In this document: positions 10,686-23,398 of the stretch, piece by piece | Numbering within the stretch: the first letter of the stretch is position 1 | Layout: every line of letters starts with the position of its first letter | Notes under the pieces: model-generated | The model's input: only the letters and a program-made list of their open reading frames with translations | Database searches by the model: none | What the model was told of the DNA's origin: nothing | Position numbers and translations under genes: made by a program | Assembly: GCF_021347895.1 (NCBI RefSeq) | Contig: NC_067113.1 | Location: forward strand, 3,454,251 to 3,518,250 | Direction: 5' to 3' | Origin: Acanthochromis polyacanthus | Taxonomy: Eukaryota > Chordata > Actinopteri > Pomacentridae | Length of the DNA: 64,000 nucleotides

Positions 10686-12283
10686 TCAGCCCCAACTATA
10701 AGATTTGTCAAAAAGGAACGTTTTAAGCCTGGTCTTAAAAATAGAGAGGGTGTCTGCCTCCCGAATCCAAACTGGGAGTAGGTTCCACAGGAGAGACGCC
10801 TGATAACTGAAGGCTCTGCCTCCCATTCTACTTTTAGAAATTCTAGGAACAACAAGTAAGCCTGCAGCTTGAGAGCGAAGAGTTCTACTAGGATAATATG
10901 GTACTATCAGATCTTTAAGATATGATGGAGATTGGTTATTGAGAGCTTTATATGTCAGAAGAAGGATTTTAAATTCTATTCTGGATTTAACAGGAAGCCA
11001 GTGAAGAGAAGCAAGTATAGGGGAAATATGATCTCTTTTGCTAACTCCTGTCAGTACTCTCGCAGCAGCGTTTTGGATCAACTCTAGATGTTTGAGAGAG
11101 CTATTTGGACAACCCGATAATAAGGAATTGCAATAGTCAAGCCTGGAAGTAACAAAAGCATGAACTAATTTTTCTGCATCACTCTGAGACAGAATGTTCC
11201 TGATTTTTACAATATTACGCAGGTGAAAAAAGGAAGTCCTACAGACTTGCTTTATGTGTGAGTTAAAGGACATGTCCTGGTCAAAAATAACTCCAAGATT
11301 CCTCACAGTAGTACTGGAGGCCAATGTGATGCCATCCAGAGTAACTATTTGCTTTGAAAGCGAGTTTCTAAGATGTTTGGGGCCAAATACAATGACTTCA
11401 GTTTTGTCTGAATTTAGCAGTAGGAAGTTAAAAGTCATCCAGGTTTTAATGTCCTTAAGACAATCTTGCAGTCTAGCTAACTGATCAGTTTCATCTGGCT
11501 TCATAGATAAATACAATTGTGTGTCATCTGCACAACAATGGAAGTTAATACAATGCTTCCTAATAATATTGCCTAAAGGAAGCATGTATAATGTGAAAAG
11601 TATCGGTCCTAAAACAGAACCCTGAGGAACTCCATGATTAACTTTAGTATGCTCAGAAGAGTTATTGTTGACATGCACAAACTGGAACCTATCTGATAAG
11701 TAGGATTTAAACCAATCCAGTGCTGTCCCTTTAATGCCAATTGAATGTTCTAGACGCTGTAATAAAATTTTGTGGTCGATTGTGTCAAACGCTGCACTAA
11801 GATCTAACAAAACAAGTATAGAGACTAGTCCATTATCTGATGCTATGAGAAGGTCATTAGTAACTTTCACTAGAGCTGTTTCTGTGCTATGATGCACTCT
11901 GAAGCCTGACTGAAACATTTCAAACAAATTATTCCTTTGTAAGTGTTCACATAATTGATTTGCAACTGTTCTTTCCAGAATTTTAGAGAGAAATGGTAGG
12001 TTGGATATCGGTCTATAGTTAGCTAACACATCTGGATCTAAAGTGGGCTTTTTAAGCAAAGGTTTGATGACAGCAACCTTAAAAGCCTGTGGTACATAGC
12101 CTGTTACGAGAGAGAGATTAATCAGATCTAACATTGAAGAATTAATTAAAGGTAAAATCTCCTTGAAGAGTCCAGTTGGGATAGGATCTAAAAGACATGT
12201 TGATGGTTTGGATGTAGAAACTGTTGAAATTAGTTCAGAGAGACATATAGGAGTGAAGAATTCTAAGATTCATCAGGTCTAAC
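10686..12283 (-). pseudogene. L2 ORF2 reverse transcriptase
   Basis: A long frame (482 residues from 12134, open upstream to about 12283) has the L2 RT blocks [54 protein letters not shown] and CCADDTQLY, followed by the conserved C-terminal region ending in FLFDKSY. The catalytic box reads CADD where YADD is usual. This enzyme primes cDNA on nicked target DNA. The C-terminus is complete and the 3' UTR begins at 10685. The conserved RT fold with a substituted catalytic-box residue suggests a fairly young but probably inactive copy. Confidence 0.9.
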
Positions 12284-12359
12284 AGCCAATTCAAAAGCAT
12301 CTGTGACATTTGTAGGAAGGGCCATGTAAGGGAGGTTTCCTAAACTGACTTGGATTCTG

Positions 12360-13080
12360 CACTGGTTCTGTGTTATCACCGGATTCACACAGGGAGTGTC
12401 GGCCAGAACACCGCTTAAGGCCTGGTTTCTTCAGAGTATGAATAAAGGCACAGAGACGCCGTTGACTTTTACTCACTGGAACTTTAGTTGTGGTTGTGGT
12501 TTTTCTACAAGAAGTAATAATAATAAACACATCTTAATGGTTTATACCTAAATACACAAACAATAGAAACAGAAATGTAAACTAAAGCTCTATATCTATA
12601 AACTTATCCACAATCATCTTCGAACACACATACTGCCGTATTCGGCATATATTAACAAACTACTTCCTCTTTGGCCTTCAAAATAATATATCCTCAATAT
12701 ATATACATAGACGGACTCTTATTGTCTAACCGGAAGTACCGCGGATGCGCTCAGCGCAGCAGCAACTTGACGCTACAACATCAGACGGCGAAAATACACT
12801 TCTTCCAGTTACAACCAGAACTTAACGAAGGCACAGCGTTCGAATCAAGAAATAAACACAGAAAATGAACCTGACACTAACATTAACTAGACACATCACA
12901 TATATCACTCAAACGATACTTACTTTACATGCACGCACAACCACGTCTGACGAGCTGACTCTCCCAACTGCTCTCTCATGCATCACTCACTCCTCTATCA
13001 CGCAGCATACCATCATATGACATCACTCATCATGCTCGTTTCACGTGGGCAATGCCCTGCCCCTTAAAGACCCCAATGAC
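12360..13080. mobile_element. unidentified insertion of about 0.7 kb inside the L2 element
   Basis: L2 coding sense is lost between about 13090 and 12345, although it is present on both sides. The block is AT-rich without a long frame. One reading has ends CTGTGTYAT in inverted orientation (12379 and 13085), which would allow a TG...CA solo LTR or a small TIR element. I found no clean target duplication, so class and exact ends stay open. Confidence 0.35.
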
Positions 13081-13567
13081 ACAGAATATGTGAAATAAAG
13101 GTAACATAGTGTGAACATGTATGAACTTTGGGGCCTTTTCTACAGGCCAGATTAATTTTATCTCTAATCAGAACTATTTTATGTGTAAAGAAGCTCATGA
13201 AGTCGTTACTGGTTAAAGCTAAAGGAATACAAGGTTCAACAGAGCTCTGACTCTTTGTCAGCCTGGCTACAGTGCTAAAGAGAAACCTAGGGTTGTTCTT
13301 GTTCTCATCTATTAAAGATGAATAATGAGTTGTCCTGGCATTACGAAGAGCTTTTTTTTATAGATTACAAGACTATTTTTCCAAGCCACATACACTTCCT
13401 CTGAATTACTGGAATACCACTTTCTTTCCAGCTTTCGGGATGCCTGCTTTAAAGTCCGCAGCTGGGAATTATACCAAGGAGCAAGTCTTCTCTGAGATAT
13501 AACTTTCTTTTTTACAGGTGCAACACTATCAAGAGTTGTACGCAGTGAGAATGAAGCATGATTAACA
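13080..13567 (-). pseudogene. L2 ORF2 segment between endonuclease and RT
   Basis: The frame continues directly from the endonuclease part across the Tc1 insertion (VNHASFSLRTTLDS). It includes the APWYNSQLRTLKQA block typical of L2 ORF2. It breaks in an A8 run near 13351. Downstream the L2 sense continues in another frame (FLFSTVARLTKS) to about 13100. Confidence 0.8.
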
Positions 13568-13788
13568 TACACACGTGGACAAAATTGTTGGTACCCCTCA
13601 GTTAAAGAAGGAAAAACCCACAATTCTCACTGAAATCACTTGAAACTCACAAAAGTAACAATAAATAAAAATTTATTGAAAATTAAATAATCAAAATCAG
13701 CCATCACTTTTGAATTGTTGATTAACATAATTATTTAAAAAAACAAACTAATGAAATAGGGCTGGACAAAAATGATGGTACCCATAAC

Positions 13789-13952
13789 TTAATATTTTGT
13801 TGCACAACCTTGTGAGGCAATCACTGCAATTAAACGATTTCTGTATTTGTCAATGAGCGTTCTGCAGCTGTCAACAGGTATTTTGGCCCACTCCTCATGA
13901 GCAAACAGCTCCAGTTGTCTCAGGTTTGATGGGTGTCTTCTCCAAATGGCAT
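13789..13952 (-). pseudogene. Tc1 transposase C-terminus (copy A)
   Basis: This is the remaining end of the transposase ([21 protein letters not shown] ... CATKY, stop at 13791-13789). It is separated from the rest by the LTR element. Copy B shows the uninterrupted junction. GTTTC at 13953-13957 is duplicated at 17930-17934. Confidence 0.9.
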
Positions 13953-13957
13953 GTTTC

Positions 13958-15094
13958 TGTCAGGAAGCCGTCCGGCTCCTGACTGGTTTTTGTTTCTGCC
14001 CCTGTCAGGATGCTGTTTCAGCTCCCGCCTGGTGTTTCTCCCTGTCCAACCCGGTCTCACGGGGATTCGTGAAACTGTCACGTAAGTTTTAGTTTCGGTT
14101 TCGTGCGCACCAACACGATTTCGTCATGTTTTTCGTGCCGCTCACCACGAAATGTTTTTCGCTGTGGTAATCACATCTGAAAGTGGTTTATACCGGCGGA
14201 TTCATGACGATCTAAGCTGTCCATCGGCGTATACTGCTTGTGTGATTGCGTTTGCGGCCGCCGGCCGCCGGACATTCTTGAAATTCCTATGCAAATTGGT
14301 AATTGTACCACCGGCTTATGGTTAGGTTATGGTTAGGTTATGGTTAGGGTTATGGTTAGGGTTATGTTTAGGGACGATGTCATGCAAAATATAGCGTTGG
14401 ATTCGCCACGGTTTTACATTAAAAATATAATATACACATTCTTTTGAAATACGTTCTGAGTGGCACGAAAAGTCCGCCGTTTAAAATACGTTGGTGCGCA
14501 TTTCGTGGTGAGCGGCACGAAAAACATGACGAAATCGTGTTGATGCACACGAAACCGAAACTAAAACTTACGTGACAGTTTCACGAATCCCCGTGAGATC
14601 GGGCTCCCCTGTCTCCCTCTCTCTCAGCTGATTACCTGCTGAAGGACAGACAATTGCAGCATCAGACTCAGCTGTGGAGTAATCAGCTAACACGATTCAC
14701 CTGCCTTCCCCTTTCTGTTTAAAAGTCCTCTGCTCCCCTCAGTGTGTGTGGGAGCATCACAGTTCATACCTTCCAAGACATGGCTTTCCCCTCACTCCTT
14801 CCGTTTTCCCCAACTTTGGACGTTTGAGGATTTGTCCCCCTTGGATTCAGCTGTTTTTGGACATTATTGGTTTTTCTTTTGTGGACTCTACTCCTTTAAA
14901 AAACTCAGAGTTTTTGGATTTGCCGAAGCTTTTTCCTTCCCTTTTGGAGAGGATTATCATTGTAGTGAGTACGTTTCCCTTGTGTGTTGATCAGCTACTG
15001 AACTCTGGATTTTAGTTAAATAAACCTAATTACTTACTCCTGTTGCCTGCCTGTTGGTATCTGCGCCTGGGTTCTACTTCTTCCAGCCGTGATA
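13958..15094 (+). repeat. 5' LTR, containing a MITE
   Basis: Matches the 3' LTR (17355-17929) closely once the MITE at 14047-14606 and one CCCTGTC copy are set aside. It has a TTTAAAAG promoter-like box near 14718 and AATAAA at 15019-15024. It differs from the 3' copy by T14996, a 6-bp gap near 15028 and T at 15093. Confidence 0.9.
14047..14606. mobile_element. palindromic MITE, copy 1
   Basis: Target duplication CCCTGTC at 14040-14046 and 14607-14613. It is confirmed by the empty site in the 3' LTR (around 17440), which has it once. Both ends share RNCCCGRTCTCACGGGG and a long inverted arm (roughly 100 bp, rich in CpG). The core contains GGTTATGGTTAGG repeats and GCGGCCGCCGGCC. No coding capacity. 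Confidence 0.9.
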
Positions 15095-15096
15095 GT

Positions 15097-16944
15097 ATGC
15101 TCCCACCAACAATGAACCCAGCAGGCCAACGGGTGGTCACAGCCCCCACCCCTGAATCTGTCGCTATATTCTTCACCTCAGAGAGATACACCAACTATTA
15201 TGCTGCGTTGTTTGACTTATGGCACGAGTGGACTATGGCTCGGGACCAGGCTCACCTTGAGGAGCTTGCTTCTCAGGGCCGTGGTGTAGCCTCCCAAATA
15301 CCCTGGTTACAGGAACATCTGCCAGACCACATTTTAGAGTTTATGAACACGCCCTTACTTTACTGGTCACCACCTATCCCTGCCACCAATTCACCTTCTT
15401 CCCCAACAGTCAGTTTTTCAACACATTCCACTCACCATCCCAATACTGTGCGGACTGGAGTTTTTAGTTTGCAATCTGCCACCCATCACGGTTCTTCACA
15501 CCCAGCTTCGACCATCACATCACGGAGATCATCCAGGAAGTCGTCCAGAGGAAAGCGAGGTGTTTGGACATCTCGTCCCAGCGCCCAGACCTCGTCACCG
15601 AGCGTTGCGGTGGTTCAGCCGCCAAGCGTCTTTTCCACGGACGTTTTGGAGTGGGACGATGACGCCGCCTCGGACGTTTTGGAGTGGGACGATGACGCCA
15701 CCTCAGCCTCGGTTCCCGAGCGGGTCGACGCCGCCACCTCAGCCTCGGTTCCCGAGCGGGTCGACGCCGCCACCTCAGCCTCGGTTCCCGAGCGGGTCGA
15801 CGCCGCCACTACAGTCTTCGTTCCCGAGTGGGTCGACGCCGCCACTACAGCCTTCGCCTCTGAGCAGGTTGACGCTGTCGACCCCGCCTTCGACTCCGCA
15901 GCAGCAGCTCCTGAGCGGGTCGAGGACGACATCTCCAAGTGGGTCGACACTACCTCTGAGTCCGCCGCCGCCGCAGCTCCAGCGCGGGTCGAGGACGACC
16001 CCGCCGGCTTACAGACTGTCTACGCCGCCGGCCTTCAGAGTGTTCCAGCCGGTGCAGCCGGCCTTCAGAGTGTTCCAGCCGGTGCAGCCGGCCTTCAGAG
16101 TGTTCCAGCCGGTGCAGCCGGCCTTCAGAGTGTCTTCGCCGCCGCCTGTCCAGCCGGCCTTCAGAGTGTCTTCGCCGCCGCCTGTCCAGCCGGCCTTCAG
16201 AGTGTCTTCGCCGCCGGCCCTCCAGCCGGCCTTCAGAGTGTCTCCGCCGCCGGCCCTCCAGCCGGCCCTCAGAGTGTCTCCGCCGCCGGCCCTCCAGCCG
16301 GCCCTCAGAGTGTCTCCGCCGCCGGCCCTCCAGCCGGCCCTCAGAGTGTCTCCGCCGCCGGCCCTCCAGCCGGCCCTCAGAGTGTCTCCACCGCCGGCCC
16401 TCCTCCAGTGGAATCCTCTGTTCCTGTGATTACTGAGGGGTTCCTACGCCTGCGGCCGCCTGAGGGTCCTCGTCTCGTCCACCGCCGCCGGCCTCCAGCC
16501 CGGCCGCCAGAGTGGTTTCGCCTTCGCCGCCGTCCCCGGCCAGGACGGCCTCCAGAGTGGCTTCGCCTTCGCCGCCGTCCCCGGCCAGGACGGCCTCCAG
16601 AGTGGCTTCGCCTTCGCCGCCGTCCCCGGCCAGGACGGCCTCCAGAGTGGATTCGCCTTCGCCGCCATCCCCGGCCAGGACGGCCTCCAGAGTGGATTCG
16701 CTGCCGGCCTCCAGAGTGCCTTCGCCGCCGGTGCAGCCGGCTCTCAGAGCGTCTTCGCCGCCGGCCTCCAGAGTGCCTTCGCCGCCGGTGCAGCCGGCTC
16801 TCAGAGCGTCTTCGCCGCCGGCCTCCAGAGTGCCTTCGCCGCCGGTGCAGCCGGCTCTCAGAGCGTCTTCGCCGGTGCCTGTCTTCAGAGTGTCCCAGCC
16901 GCCGGCGACCCTCCAGTGGAATCCTCTGTTCCTATGATAACTGA
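15097..16944 (+). CDS. proline/alanine/arginine-rich protein of the LTR element
   Basis: The frame is open from within the LTR (15043). I chose the ATG at 15097 because it is the first after the LTR end and starts MLPPTMNPAGQ. Residues 1 to about 100 are of normal complexity (FFTSERYTNYYAALFDLW), possibly a gag-like N-terminus. The rest is built of tandem repeats: VPERVDAATSAS units, then AGLQSVPAG, AGPPAGPQSVS and finally Arg-rich RRRPRPGRPPEW units. Unit lengths (30, 36, 45 and 57 bp) are all multiples of three. Because of this, long frames stay open in other phases too, so openness alone does not prove translation. It is very GC-rich compared with its surroundings. Function unknown; a packaging role would be a guess. 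Confidence 0.5.
   Translation: MLPPTMNPAGQRVVTAPTPESVAIFFTSERYTNYYAALFDLWHEWTMARDQAHLEELASQGRGVASQIPWLQEHLPDHILEFMNTPLLYWSPPIPATNSPSSPTVSFSTHSTHHPNTVRTGVFSLQSATHHGSSHPASTITSRRSSRKSSRGKRGVWTSRPSAQTSSPSVAVVQPPSVFSTDVLEWDDDAASDVLEWDDDATSASVPERVDAATSASVPERVDAATSASVPERVDAATTVFVPEWVDAATTAFASEQVDAVDPAFDSAAAAPERVEDDISKWVDTTSESAAAAAPARVEDDPAGLQTVYAAGLQSVPAGAAGLQSVPAGAAGLQSVPAGAAGLQSVFAAACPAGLQSVFAAACPAGLQSVFAAGPPAGLQSVSAAGPPAGPQSVSAAGPPAGPQSVSAAGPPAGPQSVSAAGPPAGPQSVSTAGPPPVESSVPVITEGFLRLRPPEGPRLVHRRRPPARPPEWFRLRRRPRPGRPPEWLRLRRRPRPGRPPEWLRLRRRPRPGRPPEWIRLRRHPRPGRPPEWIRCRPPECLRRRCSRLSERLRRRPPECLRRRCSRLSERLRRRPPECLRRRCSRLSERLRRCLSSECPSRRRPSSGILCSYDN
15640..16930 (+). repeat. GC-rich coding minisatellite blocks
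   Basis: Successive arrays with periods of 36, 30, 36, 45 and 57 bp. All units contain CAGAGTG or a close variant followed by a TTCGCC-type motif, so they probably derive from one ancestral unit. Confidence 0.9.
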
Positions 16945-17354
16945 GGGGTTCCTACGCCGCCGGACCCCGGCCTGGCCGCCAGGGGTTCTTCGCCTTGTCC
17001 GACGCCGCCAGCCAGGATGGCTTCCAGCCCGGTCTCGCCTTCGCCGTCGTCCGGGACGGCCTCCGGAGTGGTATCACCGCCGGTTCCCCGAGTGGTCCCC
17101 GAGCGCCTTTACCAGGGCGCCTTGGCTGCCTTCTCTAGTATCCTTTTTGGAGTTATTTTTCGGACTGGTTAACGTTTGTGTTAGGTTTGGGACTCTGTTT
17201 TGTTGTTGGGGTTTCCCTTTTTAGCATGCCTTGTTGCCGCTCAGACTGACTCTTTGTTTTGGCCCTCCGGCCTAACCCCCGCCACCCGCCCGCCTGGGGT
17301 ATTTTTTGTTGTTTTGTACGTGCGCCACGAGGCGCACGTTAAAGGGGGGGGTAC

Positions 17355-18902
<1,548 letters not shown>

Positions 18903-19183
18903 TCAATTAAATGACACACCTGAGTTAATCATGTCACTCTGGTCAAATAGTTTTCAATCTTTTATAGAGGTACCATCATTTTTGTCCAGGCCTGTTTCAT
19001 TAGTTTGTTTTTTTAAATAATTATGTTAATCAACAATTCAAAAGTAATGGCTGTTTTTGATTATTTAATTTTCAATAAATTTTTATTTATTGTTACTTTT
19101 GTGAGTTTCAAGTGATTTCAGTGAGAATTGTGGGTTTTTCCTTCTTTAACTGAGGGGTACCAACAATTTTGTCCACGTGTGTA

Positions 19184-19774
19184 ATAATCCACTTCTGTGG
19201 GGGTAAAATAATAATATTTGCCTTCTGATTTATCAGTAAATGTTGCTGAAGTAAACAGTGAGGGTATTATTTCCTTAAATTTAGATACTGAATTGTCAGA
19301 CAAACACCTACTGTAATTATATTTGTTCTCAGCTGCTAAACAATCCTTTACTTTAAATTGAAACGTTATCATAAAATGGTCAGAAAGAAGAGGGTTCTGG
19401 GGAAATACTGTTAACTCTTCAATTTCTATGCCATAAGTCAGGACAAGGTCAAGTGTGTGATTAAAACTATGAGTTGGTTTATTTACATGTTGAGAAAACC
19501 CAATTGAGTCTAATAATGAATTAAAAGCTCTTGTAAGGCTGTCGCTGTCTATGTCAACATGAATGTTAAAGTCACCCACAATTATAACTTTGTCTGAACT
19601 GAGCACTAATTCAGATAAAAAGTCTGAGAATTGAGATAAAAACTCAGAATAAGGAGCAGGAGAACGATATATAACAACAAATAAAACTGGTTTCTGAGCT
19701 TTCAAATTTGGATGAGAGAGACTAAGAGTGAGATTTTCAAATGAGCTGTAATCAGGTTTAGGCCTCTGGTTCAA
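19184..19774 (-). pseudogene. L2 ORF2, apurinic-type endonuclease part
   Basis: The frame reads VIYRSP, VIIVGDFNIHVD, LDLVLTYG and LSDHFMITF. These are the conserved metal-binding and catalytic blocks of the EEP endonuclease that nicks target DNA for L2-type LINEs. The N-terminal blocks are missing by 5' truncation. The ORF is cut at 19183 by the Tc1 element and continues at 13567 in the same frame. Confidence 0.9.
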
Positions 19775-19778
19775 TTTT

Positions 19779-20200
19779 AAACTAGAATGGTTGAACGAAT
19801 GAATTTACTATCTGGTTGATGTGACTAACCACTTAATTCATTTAATCCGTTTATTCTTTTACGAACCGTTCTTAATCCAGATTACCATTTACCTAGTCAG
19901 GTTAGCTATCGGGCTTCTCTCACACACGCACACACATTACACAGACACACGCATGCACACACACACACACACACACCCGTAGTCATGCATGCACACACAC
20001 ATCACAGGTCACTGTATATAGGATTTCACTGGCGTATTCAATAGAATAGTAAATAAATATTTTCATTTAGACCAAATTACAGCCTTGTTTGTTTCATTGT
20101 GAAGAACTGTGGGTCGCTTTAACCGAGAATTCTGGACTTTAAGATATGAGACTGATCAACTGATCAAAATTTAAATTAATTAATTTTTAATTAATTAAAA
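19779..20200. other. no gene; CA-rich simple sequence
   Basis: Flank of the L2 insertion. Irregular (CA)n stretches lie at about 19920-20010, with no coding signal. Confidence 0.5.
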
Positions 20201-20256
20201 CACTTTCTCATTCACTTGAATGAGAAAGTGTGTCCAAATATTTGACTGGTCGTGTA
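20201..20256 (+). repeat. Tc1-type inverted-repeat remnant with a perfect palindrome
   Basis: 20201-20230 is a 14-bp stem (CACTTTCTCATTCA) with a 2-base centre. It continues as AGTGTGTCCAAATATTTGACTGGT to TA at 20255. I know this as the end of a common fish Tc1 family, here fused head to head after internal loss. The other terminus is not present in full. Confidence 0.5.
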
Positions 20257-22380
20257 CAGAGCAACATGAAAACAGTACAAACGAGGAGTCAGGCACTGCT
20301 GGAGCCACCATACAGAGTTTCAAAACCACTGTTAGGAAAACCTAAGGGTGACGTCAAAAAGGGTTCATCCATCTGTATGTAAAGTCACTGGTGGACAAAA
20401 GTTATAATGTGCTGCTTTTTCCATGAAAATGGCTGCCTGTTGATTCTAATAACAGTGCTGTGAAAGCATTGAGAGTTAATAAGCTCAGTAAAGTTGCCGG
20501 CAAGAAAGTTAAACAATCAGTTGAAACTCATTATAAAGCTCCATTAAGCCACAGGGCAACTTCAGAGACTTTGCATTAGACTAGACACTTAAAGTTAAAA
20601 TGAACTTTTCATACCTAATTTGAATTATACACTTTTTTAAAAACTCACTTCACTGTTTTTTTTTTGTTTGTTTTTTTTTACATGGAACTGAAAGCCAAAG
20701 CTTTCTTATAACATCTAATCTTACACAACCAATAAAACTGTGGTAGAAAAGCAATAATATGAATAACAGGGTTGTATTGTATTGGAGTTTGGGCAGTAAA
20801 ATGCACTGCAAATCAGCACAACAGTGTCAATATCACAATACAGCTTAAAATAGTGGCAATGTTTGCTTTAAATATTCATTTTTAATATCCTTTTTTTAGA
20901 ATTAGAGTCCCAATAATGGCTTTACTCTCCACTGTGCAGTGCTGATATAAATCTGAGGTTGAAACATCTCTACACTACAAAGTGTTGGAAGTGCAATGAG
21001 TCTGAATAATTAACCTAAAATAAGCCAAAGTGGAGTGAAATGTTTTCTTTCATGTTTTATAATTCACAGAGCAGTGAAGCCTTTTGACTTCCAGAAGCTT
21101 AGGAGAGTGTCAGAAAGTTTATGGTGGAAGTGAGCTGCAATATTCTCTCTGTCATTCTGTCTCTGAATGAGTCACCATCCAGGCTGCAACACACAGCAGG
21201 TGATATCCCACAAGACCTGCCAGGAATCTCATTACAATGAGTTAAATGCATGTCTTCGCCTTATACTGCCTCTCTCCTTCCCCCTCCACAGTACTTGACT
21301 CAACTTCTGCCCCCTCTTCCTCACTCATCTTTTATATCTGCTTTCGTGCTCCTATGAGATTTAATCTACTTTCTTCCATTGCTCTCTCTCTCTCTCTCTC
21401 CCTGTATATCTGATGCCATTACACATTGAGGTATTTAACTCATGTTCTCTTTCACTTGAGTGGCAATGCAAAGAAAAAAAACCCAAAAGAAACAATCTCT
21501 AAAATCCTGAAAGATTTTCAGTGTCTCTTTTTGCTATTTTTCTATTCTGCTGCAGGATTGTTCTCTCATTCTTTTACTCATCTCACTCTTCCCGTGTTCT
21601 CTTACAAACGCTGCGTTCCCCTTCTCTGTCTGATTCATGGTGTCAGTGTCTGTCCTCTCTCCTCCTAAGCCTAAAGGCAGACATCACAAACTTCCCACTC
21701 CCTATTCTTTCTCCAGCTTCTCCTGCCCTCCTCTGTATCTTTCACAGAACAGTCAAAAATACAGACTGATTGATGCCTAATAGGCCTGTTTGTCTAGGAT
21801 TGTCCACACTTTTGTCCACTCTATAAGGAATAGTACGGGAACAAATGCAGTCAACAAAATCAATGATGACTGAAATACTAATTAATTCATTTGGACTGAG
21901 GTGGTTCAAAGTGATTCAAAGACCTTTTTGTTGTAGCATCTAATGCAATACAGATTGAACTCATGAGAAACATATGGTTTAACATTTAGATAAAATGTCA
22001 TACACAAATATTTAAGTGAAAAATCCTCTTTCTAACACCTTTTTATAATGAAATGTGTCTCGATGGATCAAGGGATCATTCCACTCCTTTGAAAGCCTTT
22101 GTCTGGATTTGTGGATTACACTGGATTACACTTAGACATAACTTCATGTACAGGTTTTAGTAATATCTTCTTGAATTCCATTAATGCACATTCCATAGAG
22201 TATACTAATTACATGGTGAATGTAAAGTATGCTTTAGAGCTAAAGTGCAATCTTAAGTCTCTATTCATTTCTCGTTATTTAAGTCTGTTTTAAAACATTT
22301 TCTTTATTGTTTTTTGTTTGCTTAGTGTTCTTAATGGGCTAGTCAGATGTTAGCACCATCACCTCACAGCTAGAAGATGC
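20257..22380. other. no gene recognised
   Basis: AT-rich, with a (TC)n run at about 21383-21400 and only short frames without domains. Confidence 0.5.
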
Positions 22381-22387
22381 CCTGTTC

Positions 22388-22958
22388 CAGCCCGATCTCA
22401 CGAGGATTCGTGAAACTGTTACGTAAATTTTTGTTTCGGTTTCGTGCGCACCAACACGATTTCATCATGTTTTTCGTGCCGCTCACCACGAAATGCGCAC
22501 CAATGTATTTTAAACGGCGGACTTTTCGTGCCACCCAGAACGTATTTCAAACGAATGTGTGTATTATATTTTTAATGTAAAACCATGGCGAATCCAACGC
22601 TATATTTTGCATGACATCGTCCCTAACCATAACCCTAACCATAACCCTAACCATAACCTAACCATAACCCGGTGGTACACTTACCAATTTGCATAGGAAT
22701 TTCAAGAATGTCCGGCGGCCGGCGGCCGCAAACGCGATCACACAAGCAGTATACGCCGATGAACAGCTTAGATCGTCATGAATCCGCTGGTATAAACCAC
22801 TTTCAGCTGTGATTACCACAGCGGGTTTCGTTGTGAGCAACACGAAAAACATTTCGTGGTGAGCGGCACGAAAAACATGACGAAATCGTGTTGGTGCGCA
22901 CGAAAAAGAAACAAAAAATTTACGTAACAGTTTCACGAATCCCCGTGAGACCGTGTTG
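22388..22958. mobile_element. palindromic MITE, copy 2
   Basis: Same family as 14047-14606 but with the core in the opposite orientation. Target duplication is CCTGTTC (22381-22387, 22959-22965). Ends are CAGCCCGATCTCAC and CAACACGGTCTCAC (reverse complement). Core repeats read CCATAACCCTAA. Confidence 0.88.
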
Positions 22959-23398
22959 CCTGTTCACATCCCAGCTTGGACCTGTTATATTTCTGTGTAT
23001 GTTTGCATCTTTGTGCATGATTTCATACTGGGTCCTTTACATTCAAGGAGCACTAGCACATCAGACCAAAACAAACATGTACATCAGCTTCACCCTGCCC
23101 TCACTTTCATTTACAATCTGAAAGACTGTGGACACGAAAGTCAACAAAAAATAATCTAGTCGCAATGGGATTCTAATGGCCAAAGCAAGATGTTGTCAAC
23201 TCAACTGATATTAACTTCACTCCATTTGTCTCTGTTTCACTATGCTTGTGTCTGTTGCACTTTGTATGATGACGAACTGGACCAGAGCAGACCTTTGTGT
23301 GAAACAGACACACAAATAGTGGCGACTGAAAGACAGCAGGACCAGCTGATAGTCTAAAACAGCAGCAGAGACTCTCGCAATGAGAGGAATCGAAACCA

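Noticed and set aside
10427..10855. Minus-strand frame of 142 residues below the L2 RT
   Set aside because: It overlaps the L2 3' UTR and RT end in another phase, and its composition is not protein-like.
15560..16668. Additional long frames in other phases and on the minus strand over the LTR element
   Set aside because: They stay open because the repeat units are multiples of three bases. Only the frame from 15097 has a non-repetitive N-terminus.
22640..22680. Interstitial telomere repeat
   Set aside because: CCATAACCCTAA-type units are part of the palindromic MITE core, occur in both copies and are not (TTAGGG)n.
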